From a virus, in IMG/VR virus record IMGVR_UViG_3300042430_001780, positions 1 through 51,815 of that record: a stretch of DNA of 51,815 nt; one strand, written 5' to 3'. Both the position numbers and the translations under genes were made by a program. The notes beneath the pieces were generated by a model. The model saw only the letters and a program-made list of their open reading frames with translations. It made no database searches and was not told the DNA's origin. Of this stretch, positions 47,739 through 51,815 are shown one piece after another. Position 1 is the first letter of the stretch, and the number at the start of each line of letters is the position of its first letter.

Positions 47739-49210
47739 GTAACAACTTCTCTATAGGCATAGTTGGGTCTGGTACAGCAGGAATGATTGCTGCAATAATC
47801 ATTAGACAGGCTTTTCCGTCTTCAGATATAACTATTGTTTCTTCATCAAAGATAGGAATAATCGGGGTGGGGGAGGGCAGTACAGAGCACTGGAAGAAGT
47901 TTATGGAGTTATGTGAAATTCCATTGCATGATTTGTTAACACAAACGGATGCTACCCATAAATATGGTATTCGTTTTGAAAATTGGCACACTAAGAACTC
48001 AGACTACTTTCACAGTGTGGGTGGTGATGATTCGGGTTTCAATTGGAATAACTTTGGTTTGTACGCAGGATTTATAGAAAAAAACCAATTCTTAACAACC
48101 GCAATGACTACAGATGGTTTTCTAAAAAACAGAATTCGTAAACACAATTTGCATAACAATACAAACCAATATCATTTTGACACAATGAAACTTAATGCTT
48201 TTTTTGAGAAACTTTGTTTTGAAAGAAGGATTAAAATTATTGATGCAGAAGTAAAAGATATAACATTAAATGTAGAAAATGGAAACATAGAGTCTATTGT
48301 CCTTGAAAATACAGCAACATTAGAAGCTGACTTTTGGATTGACGCAACTGGGCTTAAAAGACTTTTAATGACAAAACTAGGTGCAGCAAAGTGGAACTCT
48401 TTTAGCAAGTATCTGCTTGTAGATTCAGCAATTGCTTTTCCAACAGAATCAGACCCAAGTGGAGAGATAAGACCATACACAAGGGCAAGAGCCGCATCTG
48501 CTGGGTGGATATGGGAAATTCCCACACAGCAAAGAAGAGGTAACGGCTATGTGTTTGCATCTGACTTTATTACAGAAGAAGAAGCAATTAATGAAGTACA
48601 GGTAGTAACTAACTACACAGTTGGTGCTCATAAGACTTTTAAATTTGATGCAGGTCATCTTGAGCAAACATGGGTAAAAAATTGTTGCGCCGTAGGTTTA
48701 GCCTCTGCTTTTGTTGAACCGCTTGAGGCAACCAGTATTGGTACTACGATCCAACAAGTTATAAACTTGGTAGGAAATCTGGCTTCATATAATGAAAATA
48801 ATCAGCACATGCAGAAGTTTTATAATAAGAGAATAAACTTAATGATGGATAATGTCTTAACAATGATTCGTTTACACTATGTCTCAGATCGTGCTGATAC
48901 TCCATTTTGGAGAGCAGTTTCAGAAATGCCTATCAACCCTACTCTTGAGGAGTTGTTAGCGCTTTGGAGCGAAAGACTCCCCATGCGTGAAGATGTTTCA
49001 TTTACTAATGGAGAACTCTTTTTGCCAGCACACCTAATACATGTTGCTCAAGGGCAGAATGTCCTAAATCGCAATTCATCTTCTACTTTGCTTGAGAGAT
49101 TAAGTATTAGAGGAAAAGTTGCTCAACATATGTCTAATGTTATGCTAGCAAGGTTTGACCACGAAACTGTTGACCATGCTCAATCATTGAAGGAGCTTTA
49201 TAATGATTAA
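47735..49210 (+). CDS. Flavin-dependent tryptophan-halogenase-like enzyme
   Basis: 491 aa. FAD-binding G11-S-G-T-A-G16 and the GVGEGST segment, a catalytic-lysine region (TDATHKYGIRFENW), and GWIWEIPTQQRRGNGYVFASDF with the WxWxIP motif of flavin-dependent halogenases. It would chlorinate or brominate Trp or an aromatic group using FADH2 from a flavin reductase, which is not in this window. ATG 47735 overlaps the oxygenase stop. Such genes occur in some marine phages; substrates are unknown. Confidence 0.9.
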   Translation: MSNNFSIGIVGSGTAGMIAAIIIRQAFPSSDITIVSSSKIGIIGVGEGSTEHWKKFMELCEIPLHDLLTQTDATHKYGIRFENWHTKNSDYFHSVGGDDSGFNWNNFGLYAGFIEKNQFLTTAMTTDGFLKNRIRKHNLHNNTNQYHFDTMKLNAFFEKLCFERRIKIIDAEVKDITLNVENGNIESIVLENTATLEADFWIDATGLKRLLMTKLGAAKWNSFSKYLLVDSAIAFPTESDPSGEIRPYTRARAASAGWIWEIPTQQRRGNGYVFASDFITEEEAINEVQVVTNYTVGAHKTFKFDAGHLEQTWVKNCCAVGLASAFVEPLEATSIGTTIQQVINLVGNLASYNENNQHMQKFYNKRINLMMDNVLTMIRLHYVSDRADTPFWRAVSEMPINPTLEELLALWSERLPMREDVSFTNGELFLPAHLIHVAQGQNVLNRNSSSTLLERLSIRGKVAQHMSNVMLARFDHETVDHAQSLKELYND

Positions 49211-50036
49211 GTTTCGCTCAATAAAAAATAAGAACTACGAGCATTTGAAAAAACCAAAAGCAGGGGAAATTCTTATAGTGCCGCAACATCCAAGTATGAT
49301 GGAAGAACAAGGAAAACCTTACGCAAATACTATTTCAAATACTCCAAAGTGGTTTCGTAATATTGGTAAGTATGCAGGCTCTATAAGAGGATGTGCGGGG
49401 ACACAGGATTTTTTAAATGTGGGGATAACGGTTCCAATGTGGACAAACGCCGTTTTTTCTCCAGACCCAAGCACTGACAGAAGGTGGAATGTTAACTTAG
49501 ACCAGATCAAAGTAGGGAACCAAGGTGAAGAAGTATTTGCTGTGCAATCTTTTGGTTTTGGTCAAACTGGAGTATGCCCAATGACTGATGTAAGAAAAAT
49601 AGAGGACTCTTGCTATCCTAAGATTGTTAACCCGTGGTCATTTATTACAGCACCAGGTTGGTCTACATTGGTGCTTCCCGTTTTGTTTGAGCCAAACTTA
49701 AACTACGATGTTATACCCGCAGTTGTTCACACGGATTTTTATCACATCATGAATCTTGTTTTAAATATTAAAACTGACAAAGAATTTACAATAAAATATG
49801 GAACACCAGTATTACATTTGATTCCATTTGAAAGAAAATATGGCACACCAACGGTAAAGTTTGAAGATTCTTCTTGGACACGATTTGTAGCAAGTAGAGG
49901 GTTTAATGCGGGTCCAGTATTCCCATCGGGTTCATCAACGGCAAAACCATATAGGCAAAATAGGCGTGTCGTAGATGGTAAAATAGAAAAAGACCTATTA
50001 AATAAAAAATGGTGGAGGAAAATATGGAACCGATAG
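49203..50036 (+). CDS. Uncharacterised cupin-like protein of the halogenase cassette
   Basis: 277 aa, overlapping the halogenase by 8 nt. TPKWFRNI, CAGTQDFLNVGITVPMW and FITAPGWSTLVLPVLFEPN, then GTPVLHLIPFERK, suggest a double-stranded beta-helix domain. I recall similar proteins next to oxygenases and halogenases, without known activity. The tight coupling suggests it supplies or shapes the substrate. Confidence 0.7.
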   Translation: MIKFRSIKNKNYEHLKKPKAGEILIVPQHPSMMEEQGKPYANTISNTPKWFRNIGKYAGSIRGCAGTQDFLNVGITVPMWTNAVFSPDPSTDRRWNVNLDQIKVGNQGEEVFAVQSFGFGQTGVCPMTDVRKIEDSCYPKIVNPWSFITAPGWSTLVLPVLFEPNLNYDVIPAVVHTDFYHIMNLVLNIKTDKEFTIKYGTPVLHLIPFERKYGTPTVKFEDSSWTRFVASRGFNAGPVFPSGSSTAKPYRQNRRVVDGKIEKDLLNKKWWRKIWNR

Positions 50037-50698
50037 ATTATTCTAATTTTTTAAAAGTAATTGGACAAAATGACCAACAAGGTTTATTTGTCTTGACTAA
50101 AGGTATGTTTGTCAATTCAACTGGTCTAGAAGATTCAATGTTTCGTTGCGACTCAGGAGGTTACGGTCCACAAGCATTGCTTTGGCAAGAGGATTCTGAG
50201 TTTCCATTCGGTGTTGATTGGATACCTACCGTTTCCCACTTACAGACTTATCAAATAGTGCTTGACTATTCTCCTCATTTTTATATCATCTATATTGAGG
50301 TTCCAGAGACGAAGGCAATTTCTTCCGCTACTAAATTTACTTATTTTGATAGTAGTTATGAAGCAACAAAAGACAAGGCTAGATTATGGTGTGCTAGAAC
50401 AATGCAGGAGCTCTTTAAGAACATGCTTGAGTGGTCGTCTGTGTACGAAGAGCCATTTAACAATAGGGAAATAATGGCTGAGTACTCAAAGTATTCACTG
50501 GAGCTTTTGGATATTCCTGAAGATATTGTAAGTGAGATCAATCAACTTCCCGACATGCACTTGTATAGATACTTGAAGGGAGATGTTTTTGCTCAAGAAA
50601 GACCGTCCAACATTCCTGATATGTCAGAACAGTTTAATTTGTGGTTAAAATCAAAGATAGATACTCAACGACCAAAAGATCTTTTTGATGTTTTCTAA
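50024..50698 (+). CDS. Hypothetical protein of the halogenase cassette (224 aa)
   Basis: ATG 50024 is preferred over an upstream in-frame ATG because GGAGG is 5 nt before it. Beta-rich N-terminal half with an aromatic HFYIIYIEVPETK strand, helical C-terminal half. Not recognised. Confidence 0.7.
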   Translation: MEPIDYSNFLKVIGQNDQQGLFVLTKGMFVNSTGLEDSMFRCDSGGYGPQALLWQEDSEFPFGVDWIPTVSHLQTYQIVLDYSPHFYIIYIEVPETKAISSATKFTYFDSSYEATKDKARLWCARTMQELFKNMLEWSSVYEEPFNNREIMAEYSKYSLELLDIPEDIVSEINQLPDMHLYRYLKGDVFAQERPSNIPDMSEQFNLWLKSKIDTQRPKDLFDVF

Positions 50699-50978
50699 TA
50701 AAATTATTTCAGCTATTAAAACAATGTCCTCCAGGGACTACTGGACAAGAGTGAATACCGTAGAGGCTTGGGGATTTTCCACAAAGATTGCAATTATCTT
50801 TCCTGGTCTTTTATTCGGCAAACAGTTTTGGTGGCTCTACATCTTTGCCATCATCTCCAGCGTTGCTTTAATCTGGACATCTACGAAAAAGACACTTCCC
50901 ACAATTATTCTTTTTAATGTTCTATGGGTAATTCTTGCTTCTTTATCTATTCTTAAACATTGGTGGTGGTTTAACTAA
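50688..50978 (+). CDS. Membrane protein (96 aa)
   Basis: Three hydrophobic segments (about residues 32-47, 50-62, 72-90) and a Trp-rich end (HWWWFN). ATG 50688 overlaps the previous gene by 11 nt. Last gene before a hairpin. Could anchor cassette products at the membrane. Confidence 0.7.
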   Translation: MFSNKIISAIKTMSSRDYWTRVNTVEAWGFSTKIAIIFPGLLFGKQFWWLYIFAIISSVALIWTSTKKTLPTIILFNVLWVILASLSILKHWWWFN

Positions 50979-50991
50979 TGTGTCCTTTCGG

Positions 50992-51012
50992 AATAACATT
51001 TATAATGTTATT
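50992..51012 (+). terminator. Hairpin after the halogenase cassette
   Basis: AATAACAT/ATGTTATT perfect 8-bp stem with TTATA loop. AT-rich and without a U-tract, so a weak terminator or 3' stabiliser. Confidence 0.5.
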
Positions 51013-51058
51013 AGTCCATAGGGTTAAAAGTATATTTTCTAATTAATCATATATAAAC

Positions 51059-51064
51059 TATAAT
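51059..51064 (+). promoter_or_regulatory. -10 box of a leaderless promoter (TATAAT)
   Basis: TATAAT followed by CTATAT and GTG 51071: 6-nt spacing, no ribosome binding site. Confidence 0.65.
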
Positions 51065-51070
51065 CTATAT

Positions 51071-51815
51071 GTGAAAAACATTAGGTTCAGAAAAGGTTCC
51101 TGGGTAATTTTGCCCGCACTTATTTTCGCTTGGTTTTTTCCAACACCGTACTCTGTTAAAGCCGATGCGCTTGGCGAGTGGGCATATAGTCAATCACAAA
51201 ACTGTGGTGGTTACATTGAAGTCGTAGACAACGCCATAACTTTACATGGTCCTGATAACCAATTAGCACCGCAAGGATCACCTTGTGGGGGAGCGCATTG
51301 GGTCAAAATTGAAACCACAATCCCTGATGATCTAGCAACCCTTGATTTTACTTGGTCATATCAAACGAATGACGGTTGGGTATATGACCCACCGCAGTAC
51401 GGTATCAACGGGGTTTACACGCTGATTACACAAGTCAACACTTCATCGGGAACCTTGTCTGTGCCTGTTGAAGAAGGCGACATCTTTACATTTCGCCAAT
51501 ACTCAATAGATACCTGCTGTCAACCTGGTCATCTTACAATTAGCAATTTATCTTTATGGAATGGTATTGTTGAATCAACTACAACAACTTCTACTACCAC
51601 TACGACTACCTCTACTACTACAACCACGACTACAACCACGACTACAACAACAAGCACCATCCCAGAAACAACAACAACCGTAGTAATCCCAGAAACAACA
51701 ACCGTAGTAATCCCAGAAACAACAGCGGTAGTTGTTATAATTACACCAGAGGCTCCAGCAACCACGGTTGAGGTTATAAGTACACCAGAAACGCTCCCAG
51801 AGGCTCCTGTGGAGG
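51071..51815 (+). CDS. Secreted Thr-rich surface protein, 5' part
   Basis: GTG start at 51071; open to the window end (248 residues seen). Residues 1-37 look like a signal peptide (KNIRFRKGSW, then VILPALIFAWFFPTPYSVKADA). Then a beta domain with paired cysteines, and from residue about 165 a long Thr-rich run followed by repeats of the IPETTTVV type. Such mucin-like Thr stretches are common in surface proteins of aquatic actinobacteria and would be good O-glycosylation targets. May be acquired from the host. Confidence 0.75.
   Translation, partial: MKNIRFRKGSWVILPALIFAWFFPTPYSVKADALGEWAYSQSQNCGGYIEVVDNAITLHGPDNQLAPQGSPCGGAHWVKIETTIPDDLATLDFTWSYQTNDGWVYDPPQYGINGVYTLITQVNTSSGTLSVPVEEGDIFTFRQYSIDTCCQPGHLTISNLSLWNGIVESTTTTSTTTTTTSTTTTTTTTTTTTTSTIPETTTTVVIPETTTVVIPETTAVVVIITPEAPATTVEVISTPETLPEAPVE

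Overview
This window looks like about 52 kb of a large tailed phage (Caudoviricetes) that infects an actinobacterium. The phage evidence is a portal protein, a prohead protease, an HK97-type major capsid protein and tail-fibre genes in the usual order. The actinobacterial evidence is a WhiB-type Fe-S regulator, a DUF2746-like small membrane protein, TAnnnT-type -10 boxes, several leaderless genes and a Thr-rich secreted protein. Terminase and DNA polymerase are not in the window, so the genome extends beyond both ends.

Region 1 (1-17.8 kb, + strand, very AT-rich) is one long run of small, tightly packed genes, many joined by ATGA stop/start overlaps. Most are of unknown function. Recognisable are a YubB-type protein, WhiB, a ParB-like nuclease-fold protein, a protein that looks like a rearranged GHKL ATPase joined to an HExxH metallopeptidase, and a secreted lytic transglycosylase. 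At 9.9-10.3 kb the genes stop for tRNA-Arg(TCT) followed by two strongly structured candidate RNAs. A strong terminator at 17.98-18.02 kb closes the region.

Region 2 (18.5-24.1 kb, - strand, visibly more GC-rich) is the most unusual part. Nine expression units in tandem carry 11 small genes. Each unit has its own terminator, a 44-bp hairpin with a nearly invariant 16-nt loop and covarying arms, a promoter with fixed geometry (TTGAAT, exactly 20 nt, TAnnnT, always exactly 25 nt from the hairpin), and usually a 5' leader stem-loop with the loop GCCAAGUC just before the ribosome binding site. Four of the genes are paralogues. The layout resembles the promoter/stem-loop (PeSL) cassettes of T4-like phages and the SAS/ESAS elements of cluster K mycobacteriophages, but the sequences are different.

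Region 3 (24.1-32.6 kb, mostly - strand) starts with a candidate small RNA complementary to a universally conserved 23S rRNA segment, an FmdB-type zinc ribbon, a 3Fe-4S-type ferredoxin and a staphylococcal-nuclease-like protein. Then come - strand operons with two Fe(II)/2-oxoglutarate oxygenases, an FkbM methyltransferase, a SprT-like zincin, a holin-like protein and a DUF5872-type protein. Three tRNA genes (Leu, Thr, Asn) sit almost without spacers between protein genes.

Region 4 (32.8-51.8 kb, + strand) carries a glycosyltransferase, a class II (B12-dependent) ribonucleotide reductase, the head genes (portal, protease/scaffold fusion, capsid), tail-fibre-like genes including a Gly-rich collagen-like, His-rich fibre, and then a cassette with a prolyl-4-hydroxylase-like oxygenase and a flavin-dependent halogenase. 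It ends in the start of a secreted Thr-rich protein. Hydroxylase, halogenase, methyltransferase and glycosyltransferase genes around fibre genes suggest that the phage modifies its own surface proteins or host products; this is inference.
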